The notes under the pieces: model-generated
Told to the model about the DNA's origin: nothing
The model's database searches: none
What the model saw: only the letters and a program-made list of their open reading frames with translations
Shown: positions 18,584 to 26,874 of the stretch, one piece after another
Numbering within the stretch: the first letter of the stretch is position 1
Layout: each line of letters begins with the position of its first letter
Source of the DNA: Flavobacteriales bacterium UBA6693
GTDB lineage: Bacteria > Bacteroidota > Bacteroidia > Flavobacteriales > Weeksellaceae
Reading direction: 5' to 3'
Assembly (NCBI GenBank): GCA_002454815.1
Contig: DKJL01000001.1
Location: 115,622 to 179,621 of the forward strand
Length of the DNA: 64,000 nucleotides
Program-made: the position numbers and the translations under genes

Positions 18584-19825
18584 ATGAAACAGATCAAATA
18601 TTTATTAAAAAGGGAATTCCGACTGTTCTTAACGAATAAGACATTGATTTCGGTTTTCTTTTTAGCGCCGGTTTTCTATGCGTTATTGATCGGATTTACC
18701 TATCAATCCGGGAAAGTAGAAAATATTCCAGTGATCGTGGTGAATCACGACAACACGCCTTTATCCAACCAACTTTTGGAAATGTTGCAGGACAGCAAAT
18801 CCATTAAAGTACTGAGTTACATCAACGAACCGGCAAATCTGAAAGATGAAACCATAAAAACGGAAGCAGCCGCGGTAATTATCATTCCTGAAAGGTTTGA
18901 AGCTATGATGCTGCAGAAAAAATATCCGGAAGTGAATGTTTATGTGAACACTTCAAACGTCTTAACCGCCAATTTCGCAACGAAAGCCATTCAGCAAACC
19001 CTGGGAACTTTTTCCGCCGGAGCACAAATAAAAGCCTTGCAAAAAAAAGGAATGAATGCCGATTTGGCGAAAACCCAGTTCGAACCTTTCAAAGCGAATT
19101 ACATTGCGCTCTTCAACACGACCAGCAATTACCTGATTTTTATGTGGCCGGCAATGATGGCGGTCGTTTTACAGCAGGTAATTTTACTCGCGATGGCAGT
19201 TTCATTTTCCGAGGAGTTTAAAAGAGAATCCTTCCTCAAAGATTTCGCAGGTAAGGAAAAATATGCAGTTGTCGTGATGGCTATAAAATGTCTGCCAATT
19301 TGGGTTTTCGCGAATTTCAACATTCTTTTCTTCTATCTGTGCAGTCTTTATTTCAAAATTCCCGTCCCGGATAATGTCTGGAATTTCTTTCTAATCACCG
19401 CAGTTTTTGTCGTCGCAGCAACGAATCTCGGTGTTTTGGTAAGTATTGTAATTCCGGATGCGCTGAAAGCAACTCAGTATTTAATGGTGATCGCGTCACC
19501 TGCGTTTATCATCAGTGGATTTACGTGGCCGACTTACGCCATGCCGGAATTTATCAAAAACTTCACGGCGATTATTCCTCTAACGCCTTATTTAGAAGCG
19601 CTAAAGATCATGGTTGTTCAAAACGGGTCTGCAATTCTGACTAAAAAATATCTGGTTCACTTGCTGATTTTAGGTTGGGTTTATTTCATTATCGGCTGGA
19701 TCGCTTTGAAAATTAAAATCCATTTCCTATTCAAAAAATACAATATTTCAGAAGATTACGAGGAGCAAATTCCTACAGAAGAAAATCCGAATTTAATCAT
19801 TGACGATGAAAATTTTCTGAAGTAA
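18584..19825 (+). CDS. ABC-2 type transporter permease
   Basis: 413 residues. One N-terminal helix (about 20-40) is followed by a large extracytoplasmic domain, then five or six helices (from about 185). This is the ABC2_membrane_3 layout (YhgE/YadH-like). The acidic C-terminal tail is cytoplasmic. No ATP-binding subunit is encoded in the operon, so the ATPase must come from elsewhere or transport is driven differently. With the TolC and HlyD genes it forms a tripartite exporter of unknown substrate. Confidence 0.85.
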   Translation: MKQIKYLLKREFRLFLTNKTLISVFFLAPVFYALLIGFTYQSGKVENIPVIVVNHDNTPLSNQLLEMLQDSKSIKVLSYINEPANLKDETIKTEAAAVIIIPERFEAMMLQKKYPEVNVYVNTSNVLTANFATKAIQQTLGTFSAGAQIKALQKKGMNADLAKTQFEPFKANYIALFNTTSNYLIFMWPAMMAVVLQQVILLAMAVSFSEEFKRESFLKDFAGKEKYAVVVMAIKCLPIWVFANFNILFFYLCSLYFKIPVPDNVWNFFLITAVFVVAATNLGVLVSIVIPDALKATQYLMVIASPAFIISGFTWPTYAMPEFIKNFTAIIPLTPYLEALKIMVVQNGSAILTKKYLVHLLILGWVYFIIGWIALKIKIHFLFKKYNISEDYEEQIPTEENPNLIIDDENFLK

Positions 19826-19944
19826 AATAGTACAGTTTTCATACTGTTTGTTTGTTGAGGACGTCCGGACTTCAGTTTGGGCGTTCTTTTTTGGCAGATG
19901 ATGTACTTCGTTTAAAACTTCATCTTTATTTTTTTGGGCAGCTT

Positions 19945-20022
19945 TTTCCGCCTTCCATTCCCGCTTTTTTGTTACACTCCGTTCCACAAAAAGAGCTCCA
20001 CTCAAGTCGGGCTGCAGATTTT
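19945..20022 (+). repeat. Dispersed intergenic element, copy 1
   Basis: After the permease gene comes a pyrimidine-rich arm (tccgccttccattcccgc), a near-palindrome around GTTACACTCCGTTCCAC, and a right arm agctccactcaagtcgggct. Arm order and sequence resemble copies 2 and 3 (22460-22542 and 31105-31188), with the greatest divergence here. The arms read open in several frames but there is no credible gene. Confidence 0.45.
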
Positions 20023-20081
20023 GCTGCTTTCATCAATCCGGATTAATTGAAAGTTCTGATATTCAAAGCCATTCTTTTCAT

Positions 20082-20089
20082 TAATTTTG
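20082..20089 (+). promoter_or_regulatory. Putative -7 element TAATTTTG for the Crp/Fnr regulator
   Basis: Exact TAnnTTTG match 14 bases before ATG 20104; the implied leader is very short. Confidence 0.5.
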
Positions 20090-20103
20090 CAAAAAGCAAC
20101 TGA

Positions 20104-20664
20104 ATGAAACTTCTCGACCAGATTTCGAAATACATCAAAATAGATTCGGTTACGGAAGAATTTCTCTACACCGAAGCCCAAACCAAAACTTTCGCAAAGG
20201 GCGAATTATTAAGCCATAAAAACACCTACAACCGCAATGTGTATTATATGGAAGAAGGTTTAGCGCGAACGTATTATTTCGAAAAAGGAAAAGACATCAC
20301 CACCAATTTTTATTCGGAGGGAAAATCTTTTGGCAGCATCGACACTATTTTCAATAATGTCCCCAGCATTTACAATATTGAAACTTTGGAAGAGAGTACC
20401 ATCACTTTTTGCGATTACAAAAAACTGGAAGAACTGTGTTCCGTTTCTTTGACTTCCGCAAATTTCAGTCGGTTTCTATTGGGAAATTTAATGACGCAAA
20501 TGTCGAAACGGGTGAACTCTTTACAACACATGACCGCGAAAGAAAAATATGCCCAGCTTCTGGAGGAAAATCCCAATATTATTCTGCGTGCACCTTTAGG
20601 AATGATCGCATCTTATCTTGGAATTTCCCAGGAAACATTAAGCAGAATTCGAAGTGAAATTTAA
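20104..20664 (+). CDS. Crp/Fnr family transcriptional regulator
   Basis: 186 residues. An N-terminal cyclic-nucleotide-binding-like beta roll (about 15-115) contains FAKGELLSHKN and the long beta hairpin. A dimerisation helix follows, and a short winged-helix region ends in the recognition helix YLGISQETLSRIRSEI. The phosphate-binding-cassette residues of true cAMP receptors are not evident and there is no Fnr Cys cluster, so the effector is unknown. The DNA-binding region is short, as in many Bacteroidota members. Confidence 0.85.
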   Translation: MKLLDQISKYIKIDSVTEEFLYTEAQTKTFAKGELLSHKNTYNRNVYYMEEGLARTYYFEKGKDITTNFYSEGKSFGSIDTIFNNVPSIYNIETLEESTITFCDYKKLEELCSVSLTSANFSRFLLGNLMTQMSKRVNSLQHMTAKEKYAQLLEENPNIILRAPLGMIASYLGISQETLSRIRSEI

Positions 20665-20689
20665 TGAAATAAGTTTCCGGAAATAATGA

Positions 20690-20697
20690 TATTTTTG
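20690..20697 (+). promoter_or_regulatory. Putative -7 element TATTTTTG for the DUF1569 gene
   Basis: Exact TAnnTTTG match 17 bases before ATG 20715. Confidence 0.5.
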
Positions 20698-20714
20698 TCG
20701 CTTAAAACTACACC

Positions 20715-21170
20715 ATGCAAAATGTTTTCGATGCTCACGAAGCACAGAATTACATCGACCGTATCAATAAACTTACTCCTTTTGCCACACCGATCTGGGG
20801 AAAGATGAGCGTTGATCAAATGTTGGCACACTGCAACGTGACGTATGAAATGGTTTACGAACCGCAAAAGCATAAAGCTCCTGGCGGTTTAGCAAAATTT
20901 ATTTTGAAAAAGTTTGTGAAACCCAAGGTCGTCGGTGAAAAATCGTACGCAAAAAATTCTCCTACGTCACCTCAATTCAGAATTACACACCCGCAGGATT
21001 TTATTCTGGAAAAGAAGCGTATGATCGGTTTTATTCAGAAAACCCAGCAGCTTGGTCGCGAAGCATTTGACGGAAAAGAATCTTTTTCTTTTGGAAAATT
21101 AAAAGCCGGGGAATGGAACAATATGTTTGCAAAACATTTGAATCATCATTTGGAGCAATTCGGCGTTTAG
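20715..21170 (+). CDS. DUF1569 domain-containing protein (DinB-like fold)
   Basis: 151 residues. IWGKMSVDQMLAHC and, near the C-terminus, FAKHLNHHLEQFGV are the paired His-containing helices of the DinB/DUF1569 four-helix bundle, whose three histidines often bind a metal ion. Enzyme activity is not known. It ends one base before the next ATG (21172), so the two genes are probably co-transcribed. Confidence 0.8.
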   Translation: MQNVFDAHEAQNYIDRINKLTPFATPIWGKMSVDQMLAHCNVTYEMVYEPQKHKAPGGLAKFILKKFVKPKVVGEKSYAKNSPTSPQFRITHPQDFILEKKRMIGFIQKTQQLGREAFDGKESFSFGKLKAGEWNNMFAKHLNHHLEQFGV

Positions 21171-21171
21171 C

Positions 21172-21651
21172 ATGAAATACCTGATAATAGTATTCTTATT
21201 TTGTAATCTTTGCTCTGCACAAAATAAGGTGGATTTTACTGAGATAATTAAAAATAATGGCAATTATTTTGAAAGTGAAAAAGATGAAAGTCAGCAGGTG
21301 AAGTTTAAGTTCGACTCTGTTTACAGTACTTCTGATGATCTATATACTGTTGAGGGGGTGGCAGAAATTGGCGGGGAGCTATCCGGGGTTTCCGGAACAA
21401 TTAATTTTAATAAGAACGTAACTAAGAAATTAAGAAATCCGAGCATATATAATTTTGACGTTCTTTTATATATTGGAAAGGAACCTGACTTAAGCAAAAC
21501 TTTTAAAGGACAATTGAATATAAAAATTGTACCTAAACTTTTCAATGTCATTGTTTTCGAAGGAATATATCAAGAAAATAATCGAAAAAATCCCATTCAT
21601 TTTGATAATTCTGAGCAAATTATGAAATTTTTGGAATCGTTCAAAAAATAG
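21172..21651 (+). CDS. Secreted protein of unknown function
   Basis: 159 residues. A clear signal peptide (MKYLIIVFLFCNLCSAQ) is followed by a mostly beta-strand-like mature part with alternating hydrophobic residues. I recognise no family. It starts one base after the DUF1569 stop. Export to the periplasm or outer membrane is inferred from the signal only. Confidence 0.7.
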   Translation: MKYLIIVFLFCNLCSAQNKVDFTEIIKNNGNYFESEKDESQQVKFKFDSVYSTSDDLYTVEGVAEIGGELSGVSGTINFNKNVTKKLRNPSIYNFDVLLYIGKEPDLSKTFKGQLNIKIVPKLFNVIVFEGIYQENNRKNPIHFDNSEQIMKFLESFKK

Positions 21652-21971
21652 CCGGACCAACACCTTAGTTAAAAATCAGTTTATAGTATTGAATCTTTTT
21701 AGCACTGTTGTTTCTGTGCAAAGCTGAAAACTACGAGTGACAGACCTAACAAAAGATCACCGCCGTTTTTTTTGGTATCTAATTATAGGGGAGTTGAAAT
21801 CCAGTAACTTACGTAATTTTAAAGAGTAGTTTAATTACGCTTTAAGTTGGATTTTGAATAATAAGAAAAGTATCCGAAAACTGCCTTTTTCACTCATCGG
21901 AAATAAGAAATTATAGCGACGCTTTGATTGAACTATGAACTTGGAAAATCAATATTAATAACAATAAAACT
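21652..21971. other. Intergenic region without recognisable gene
   Basis: 320 bases of AT-rich sequence. Stops interrupt all frames and I see no tRNA, strong hairpin terminator or exact TAnnTTTG element. Confidence 0.5.
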
Positions 21972-22418
21972 ATGGCAACGGTTAACGCGTATTTAACTTT
22001 CGACGGTAATTGCGAAGAAGCTTTTAATTTTTACAGAGCCGTTTTTGGCGGTGATTTTCCAATGGTCGGAAAGTTTGGCGACATGCCGCCACAAGAAGGT
22101 ATGTCGGAAATGTCGGACGACGTGAAAAACAGGATCATGCATATTACATTACCGATCTCCTCGGAAACGGTGTTGATGGGGAGCGACACCATACCGGGAA
22201 CGAACGATCATCAAATCGGGAATAATATTTCACTTTCCATCGACACCGATTCTAAAGAAGAAGCCGACCGGATTTTCAACGGACTTTCTGCAGGTGGAAA
22301 GGTAACAATGGCGCCGGCGGAAACCTTTTGGGGCGCTTATTTCGGTATGTGGAAAGATCAGTTCGGCATCGACTGGATGATCAATTACGACGATCCTTCG
22401 AAAGTCAGAACTTCATAA
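21972..22418 (+). CDS. VOC family protein (PhnB/glyoxalase-like)
   Basis: 148 residues: YLTFDGNCEEAFNFYRAVFGG at the N-terminus and WGAYFGMWKDQFGIDWMINY at the C-terminus are the two halves of a PhnB-type vicinal oxygen chelate fold. Members often bind a metal or small molecules; many are uncharacterised. A dispersed repeat begins about 40 bases after its stop. Confidence 0.88.
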   Translation: MATVNAYLTFDGNCEEAFNFYRAVFGGDFPMVGKFGDMPPQEGMSEMSDDVKNRIMHITLPISSETVLMGSDTIPGTNDHQIGNNISLSIDTDSKEEADRIFNGLSAGGKVTMAPAETFWGAYFGMWKDQFGIDWMINYDDPSKVRTS

Positions 22419-22459
22419 AATTTTTGGAGCAGGAAGATTTTTGCTACTTTGAAAAATCG

Positions 22460-22542
22460 GTCCCGCTCTTCGCTGCAATTCCTCATTTCGGCGCTCGCTT
22501 CGCTCGCGCCTTATTCTGGGATTTCCACTTCGATCGGGGCTA
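22460..22542 (+). repeat. Dispersed intergenic element, copy 2
   Basis: Left arm tcccgctcttcgctgcaatt, a GC-rich hairpin core GGCGC...GCGCC, and right arm ggatttccacttcgatcgg followed by ggcta. The right arm is nearly identical to that of copy 3 (31164-31188). It sits between the VOC and DUF1801 genes. Confidence 0.6.
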
Positions 22543-22577
22543 AAATGTAGTTTCGGTTGTCAATTAAAATAAAAAAA

Positions 22578-22994
22578 ATGGCTGAAAACAAGACCAAACC
22601 TACCGAAATTTCTGTGAATGAATTCATCAGAAATTCTGACCCGAAAAAAATCGACGACAGTTTCGAATTGGTGAAAATCATGCAAAAACTTTCCGGTGAA
22701 CCTGCAAAAATGTGGGGCGCTTCAATTGTTGGTTTTGGATCGTATGACTATCAGTACAAAAGCGGTCATAGCGGAACGATGTGCAAAATCGGATTTTCTC
22801 CCAGAAAAACTGGGTTTTCACTATACATTTTAAACTGCGAATCGGAAAATCAAATCAATTTGGTAAAGGAACTCGGAAAAATAAAAATGGGAAAAGCCTG
22901 CATTTATTTCAATAAATTATCAGATCTGAACCTGGAAATTTTAGAAAAGCTCATCCTGGAATCTTTGGAAGAAACCAAAAAAATGTGGGGATAA
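22578..22994 (+). CDS. DUF1801 domain-containing protein
   Basis: 138 residues from ATG 22578; the frame is open from a TTG at 22557, but the ATG is preferred. NEFIRNSDPKKIDDSFELVKIMQKLSG, then MWGASIVGFGSYDYQYKSG and FSPRKTGFSLYIL follow the DUF1801 pattern (YdhG-like fold). The role is unknown. A possible operon with the DUF1398 gene is suggested by the 34-base gap. Confidence 0.85.
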   Translation: MAENKTKPTEISVNEFIRNSDPKKIDDSFELVKIMQKLSGEPAKMWGASIVGFGSYDYQYKSGHSGTMCKIGFSPRKTGFSLYILNCESENQINLVKELGKIKMGKACIYFNKLSDLNLEILEKLILESLEETKKMWG

Positions 22995-23028
22995 GTTCTA
23001 AGCATTTTTATTTAAAATCAGAGAAAAA

Positions 23029-23421
23029 ATGAAATTAACTTTAGAACAAATCAACGTAGCGAAAATAGAAAGCCAGTTTATTTTCCCTATTTATATTCAA
23101 AAATTAAAAAAATTAGGAGTCAATAATTTCATCACCTTCGTTTCTGACGGTCATACTCAATATTTCGATGCAGAAAATGAAAGCATTAGCGACGATCCAA
23201 AACAAAATTTAACGATTTCCGAATACATAAACAAAGAAAAGTTTATCGAGCGTTTGCAACTGCACCAAAACGGCGGAACAGATTACGCAACATTTTGCAA
23301 AGATTGTGCAGAAAATGGCATCGATAACTGGGTCGTAAATTTACCTGCAATGACCTGCATTTATTACGATAAAGCTGGAAATGAAATTTTCGCAGAAGAA
23401 ATACCAGATTTTCAATCATAA
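23029..23421 (+). CDS. DUF1398 domain-containing protein
   Basis: 130 residues with the pattern FPIYIQKLKKLGVNNFITFVSDG and DYATFCKDCAENGIDNWVVN, matching the DUF1398 (YbcV-like) family. It carries Cys and Asp residues in the conserved FCKDCAENGI segment. The function is unknown. It ends upstream of a strong terminator. Confidence 0.82.
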   Translation: MKLTLEQINVAKIESQFIFPIYIQKLKKLGVNNFITFVSDGHTQYFDAENESISDDPKQNLTISEYINKEKFIERLQLHQNGGTDYATFCKDCAENGIDNWVVNLPAMTCIYYDKAGNEIFAEEIPDFQS

Positions 23422-23452
23422 TTTATTTTTGAAGTACATTTCACCAATCACT

Positions 23453-23486
23453 AATCTTGAATTTTTATGAGTTCAAGATTTTTTTA
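23453..23486 (+). terminator. Intrinsic terminator after the DUF1398 gene
   Basis: Stem AATCTTGAA / TTCAAGATT, 10-base loop, then a T-run. It separates the small genes from the efflux regulator genes. Confidence 0.8.
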
Positions 23487-23526
23487 GTCCTTAGAAAAGT
23501 CTAATTTTAAATTTTTAAAGTAAGTT

Positions 23527-24207
23527 ATGCAGATATTGGTTGTTGAAGATGATAAAAGGATCAGCGAATTTCTCGTCAAAGGACTGAATGAAAATGGCTA
23601 TTCTACCTCACTTTGTGAAAGTGCGGAAGAGGTTTTAGAGCAATACATCAATCTACAATGGGATCTGATTATTATTGATGTAATGTTGCCAAAAATGGAT
23701 GGATTTCATTTGGTTCAAACGCTTCGTTTCAAGAAAAAATTTACGCCAATTTTAATGTTAAGTGCATTAAGCAGTGTGCAGGATAAAGTTTCGGCACTGG
23801 ATTTTGGTGCAGATGATTATTTGACAAAACCTTTCCATTTTGATGAATTACTTTCCAGAATTAAAGCACTTACCCGTCGTCAACAGTTTAACAATGAGGC
23901 AGAAAATTCCCAGATTTTACAATTCGGAAGTTTAAAAATTAACATTGAACAATACAAAGTTTTCTTAGAAGATATTGAAATTGAACTTTCTCCGAGAGAG
24001 TTTAAACTCTTGCATTATCTTGCGGAAAATGCTGAAAAAACAGTTTCCAGAATACAAATTTTAAATGCGGTTTGGGGAATTAATTACAGCAGTCACACAA
24101 ATGTTGTAGATGTTTATATTTATTATTTAAGGAATAAACTGGGGACTGAAGCACAAAAATTCATTAAAACAAGAAAAGGTGTTGGATATTTATTTTCAGC
24201 AGATTAA
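23527..24207 (+). CDS. Response regulator transcription factor, OmpR/PhoB family (CusR-like)
   Basis: 226 residues. The receiver domain has the acidic pair EDD, the phosphoacceptor Asp51 in IIIDVMLPKMDG, and the conserved Lys in DDYLTKPFHFDELL. The C-terminal winged helix (about 130-225) includes LSPREFKLLHYLAEN and NVVDVYIYYLRNKL. It pairs with the kinase starting 7 bases downstream and precedes an HME-RND efflux operon, so metal-responsive control is likely; the metal is not shown. Confidence 0.92.
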   Translation: MQILVVEDDKRISEFLVKGLNENGYSTSLCESAEEVLEQYINLQWDLIIIDVMLPKMDGFHLVQTLRFKKKFTPILMLSALSSVQDKVSALDFGADDYLTKPFHFDELLSRIKALTRRQQFNNEAENSQILQFGSLKINIEQYKVFLEDIEIELSPREFKLLHYLAENAEKTVSRIQILNAVWGINYSSHTNVVDVYIYYLRNKLGTEAQKFIKTRKGVGYLFSAD

Positions 24208-24214
24208 ATAAGCG

Positions 24215-25549
24215 ATGAAACTTAAAAACCGACTTGCTCTGTATTCTGTGACCATTTTTAGCGTGATTATTTTAGTCATTTGCAACCTTATTTATTGGTC
24301 TTATTACAAGCAGATCGAAGCGCGGGAAAATAATTCTTTGCACAGCAAAAATCTCCTGGCTGCAGTCTACTACTTAGAAAAAGACGAATCTTCGCTCCAG
24401 GAACATGAATACATTAAAAATCAATTGCTAAAAAATATATCTAAGAAAAATGTGTTGATTTTAAATACTTCTTACCAAAAATATAATGGCGAAATGGACA
24501 GAAATGAAACAATTTCTAACGTTTTTCTTAACGAAGTAAAAAAATCCGAACGTGCTTTTTTAAATGCTGATCAATATTTTTACAGTGGACTATTCTATAA
24601 AGACAACGAAGGTGATTTTTTAGTGATCAGCAGGGAATCTAAAAGTGAATTTCTCGCCCAAATGAACACACTTCTGGGAATTTTGGTTTCTGTATTTTTT
24701 CTGACCGTTGTTTTTATATTTTTCTTTTCCAGATACTTAGGTTTTCTCGCCTACGAACCGATCAACAGTATAATTTCTCAGCTAAAAAACCGAAGTCAGC
24801 ATAATTTTACAGAACCGATTCAGGTTAAAAAATCGTATACAGAAATTGAAGAATTGGCAAAAGAATACAATTATTTTGTGAATGAATTGAACCGGTCGTT
24901 TCAGATTCAAAAGAACTTTATCGATTACGTTTCACACGAACTTCGAACACCGATTGCAGCTTTGTACGGAACTTTAGATGTTGCAGCTTTACAAGAAAGA
25001 GATGCTGCATACTACAAAAATGCGATTCCCAAATTAAAAAATTACACGAAAGATTTAGAAGATACTTTAAACCAAATGATGTTATTATCTGGAACACAAA
25101 ATGAACTGGATTTTACTAAAGTCCGCTTAGATGAAGTGATTTTTGATTGTACGGAACAATTAACAATCGTCAATCAAGCACAAATCAACATTAGGTTTGA
25201 AGTCGAAAATTATGACAGTCTCACCATTGACGGTGATTTTAAATTGTTAAAATTAGCCTTTAAAAATATCCTCGAAAATGGGATTAAATATTCATCAAAT
25301 TCGCCTGTAGATGTTTTGATTGCTGATGTTGACAATAAAATTCAGGTTCAGATCACGGATTCCGGAATAGGAATTCCAAATACAGAAATCGAAAAAATAA
25401 CGCAGAATTTCTATCGCGCCGAAAATTCTCAGAATTTTGAAGGAAAAGGAATTGGACTTTCTTTGGCGCAAATTATTTTTAAACTGCATCATGCAACGCT
25501 TTCCATTAATTCTAAGGTAGGCAAAACCACCGTAAAAATTGTCTTCTAA
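24215..25549 (+). CDS. Sensor histidine kinase (CusS-like)
   Basis: 444 residues. Two membrane helices (about 10-30 and 150-175) flank a periplasmic sensor of roughly 120 residues. A HAMP-like linker follows, then the H box YVSHELRTPIAALYG with phospho-acceptor His241, the N box (ILENGIKYSSN) and the G boxes (DSGIGIPN and GKGIGLSLA). The periplasmic part has no obvious His/Met-rich metal site. It is coupled to the upstream response regulator. Confidence 0.92.
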   Translation: MKLKNRLALYSVTIFSVIILVICNLIYWSYYKQIEARENNSLHSKNLLAAVYYLEKDESSLQEHEYIKNQLLKNISKKNVLILNTSYQKYNGEMDRNETISNVFLNEVKKSERAFLNADQYFYSGLFYKDNEGDFLVISRESKSEFLAQMNTLLGILVSVFFLTVVFIFFFSRYLGFLAYEPINSIISQLKNRSQHNFTEPIQVKKSYTEIEELAKEYNYFVNELNRSFQIQKNFIDYVSHELRTPIAALYGTLDVAALQERDAAYYKNAIPKLKNYTKDLEDTLNQMMLLSGTQNELDFTKVRLDEVIFDCTEQLTIVNQAQINIRFEVENYDSLTIDGDFKLLKLAFKNILENGIKYSSNSPVDVLIADVDNKIQVQITDSGIGIPNTEIEKITQNFYRAENSQNFEGKGIGLSLAQIIFKLHHATLSINSKVGKTTVKIVF

Positions 25550-25574
25550 TCTAATTCTAATGTAGCTCAAAGAT

Positions 25575-25601
25575 GGCATTAATATGCCGAAACTAATTTT
25601 G
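25575..25601 (+). promoter_or_regulatory. Promoter of the efflux operon with a possible operator
   Basis: The inverted repeat GGCAT-TAAT-ATGCC (25575-25588) ends 5 bases before an exact -7 element TAATTTTG (25594-25601), itself 17 bases before GTG 25619. The position would suit a binding site for the response regulator encoded upstream, but this is inference. Confidence 0.45.
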
Positions 25602-25618
25602 CACTCAAATTAATTGAT

Positions 25619-26872
25619 GTGAAATTACGTACTTCCATTTTTGTCTTGTTAATGCTTACCGGTTTTTACAAGGCGCAAACCTATACTTTAGCCGATCTTG
25701 AAGATCATTTTCTTAAAAACAATTATTCGCTCATTGCCAAAAAGCTCAACATTAACCGTGCAGATGCAGAAATTTTGCAGGAAAAACTTTGGCCCAATCC
25801 AACGCTTAGTGTCAGTGAAGTAAATCTTTGGGCAAATCCACCCGTGGAAGAAATGCCGCCGTTGTTTGGGAATTATGGTCGAACGCAACAGATCACTGTG
25901 GAATTAGAACAGCTCATCATTACCGCCAGAAAAAGAAAAAAGCGAATTGATCTTAAAAATTTAGAAAAGAATAACTCATTGTACGAATACGAAGAATTAA
26001 TTCTCAATCTCAAAAAAGAACTTCGGGAATCGTTTTATGAAATTCAAAATACCAATGAACAACTTTCGGTAATCGCCTCGCAACTGCAGCTTTTTCAGAA
26101 TTTAGAACAACAGTATGCGCGACAATCACAACTGAAAAATGTTTCCAGAGTTGATTATTTAAGGATTCAAACCGAGGTGAAATCGCTTAGAAACGAAATG
26201 GTTTCTCTTCAATTAGAACAACAGGAAAACTTATCAGACCTCGAAATTTTAACGCAGATTCCTGCACTTTCAATCGAAAATCTTCAATTTCGAAAAGCCG
26301 AATTAAATAAGTCGATTCTTTTACCAAACGATATTGTTTCCACTTTTGAAAATGCAAATCCCTCTTTTCTGAATCAAAAAAACAGTTTGATGATGGCTGA
26401 TAAATCTTATGAATTGGCAAAAGCAGAACGCGTTCCTGATGTGACTTTACAGGTAAACTACGATCGTGGCGGAAATATTATGCAGGATTTTATCGGTCTC
26501 GGTTTTTCCGTCGATCTTCCAATTTTTAATAACAACAAAGGAAATATTAAAGCTGCAAAATATGTTGCAGATCAAGAATCGGTACAGATTTCTGCTGTAA
26601 AATGGGAACTGGAAAGCAAAATCAAGAAAAATATTCAGCAATTGGTCGATTTAGAGAAAGCTCTAAATCTTTATTCGGATGAAGAAGTGGCTGAACAAAA
26701 TACGATGATCGATAATTATCAAAAACAGTTTCAAAACAAACAAGTCACTTTACTGGAAATGATTGATTTTTTAGAATCTGTAAGGAACTCAAAAAACAGC
26801 CAAGCCGATCTGCAGGAAAAATATAATAAGACCTTCGAAGAAATACAATATTTAATTGGAAAAGATTTATAA
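25619..26872 (+). CDS. TolC family outer membrane channel (CusC/CzcC-like)
   Basis: 417 residues. The start is GTG 25619, needed for the signal peptide (LRTSIFVLLMLTGFYKAQ). The protein has two OEP repeats with long coiled coils; NPTLSVSEVNLWANPPVEE is typical of CzcC-like channels. It is shorter than drug-type TolC proteins, as expected in metal-efflux operons. It lies 2 bases before the adaptor gene, so the three transport genes form one transcript. Confidence 0.9.
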   Translation: MKLRTSIFVLLMLTGFYKAQTYTLADLEDHFLKNNYSLIAKKLNINRADAEILQEKLWPNPTLSVSEVNLWANPPVEEMPPLFGNYGRTQQITVELEQLIITARKRKKRIDLKNLEKNNSLYEYEELILNLKKELRESFYEIQNTNEQLSVIASQLQLFQNLEQQYARQSQLKNVSRVDYLRIQTEVKSLRNEMVSLQLEQQENLSDLEILTQIPALSIENLQFRKAELNKSILLPNDIVSTFENANPSFLNQKNSLMMADKSYELAKAERVPDVTLQVNYDRGGNIMQDFIGLGFSVDLPIFNNNKGNIKAAKYVADQESVQISAVKWELESKIKKNIQQLVDLEKALNLYSDEEVAEQNTMIDNYQKQFQNKQVTLLEMIDFLESVRNSKNSQADLQEKYNKTFEEIQYLIGKDL

Positions 26873-26874
26873 CG

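Noticed and set aside
19793..20005. Small minus-strand reading with SGALFVERSVTKKREWK
   Set aside because: It lies on the dispersed intergenic element and has no credible upstream signals; treated as part of the repeat rather than a gene.
22328..22543. Reading across the VOC 3' end and repeat copy 2
   Set aside because: It overlaps the VOC gene in another frame and continues into the repeat, so it is a by-product of the repeat sequence.
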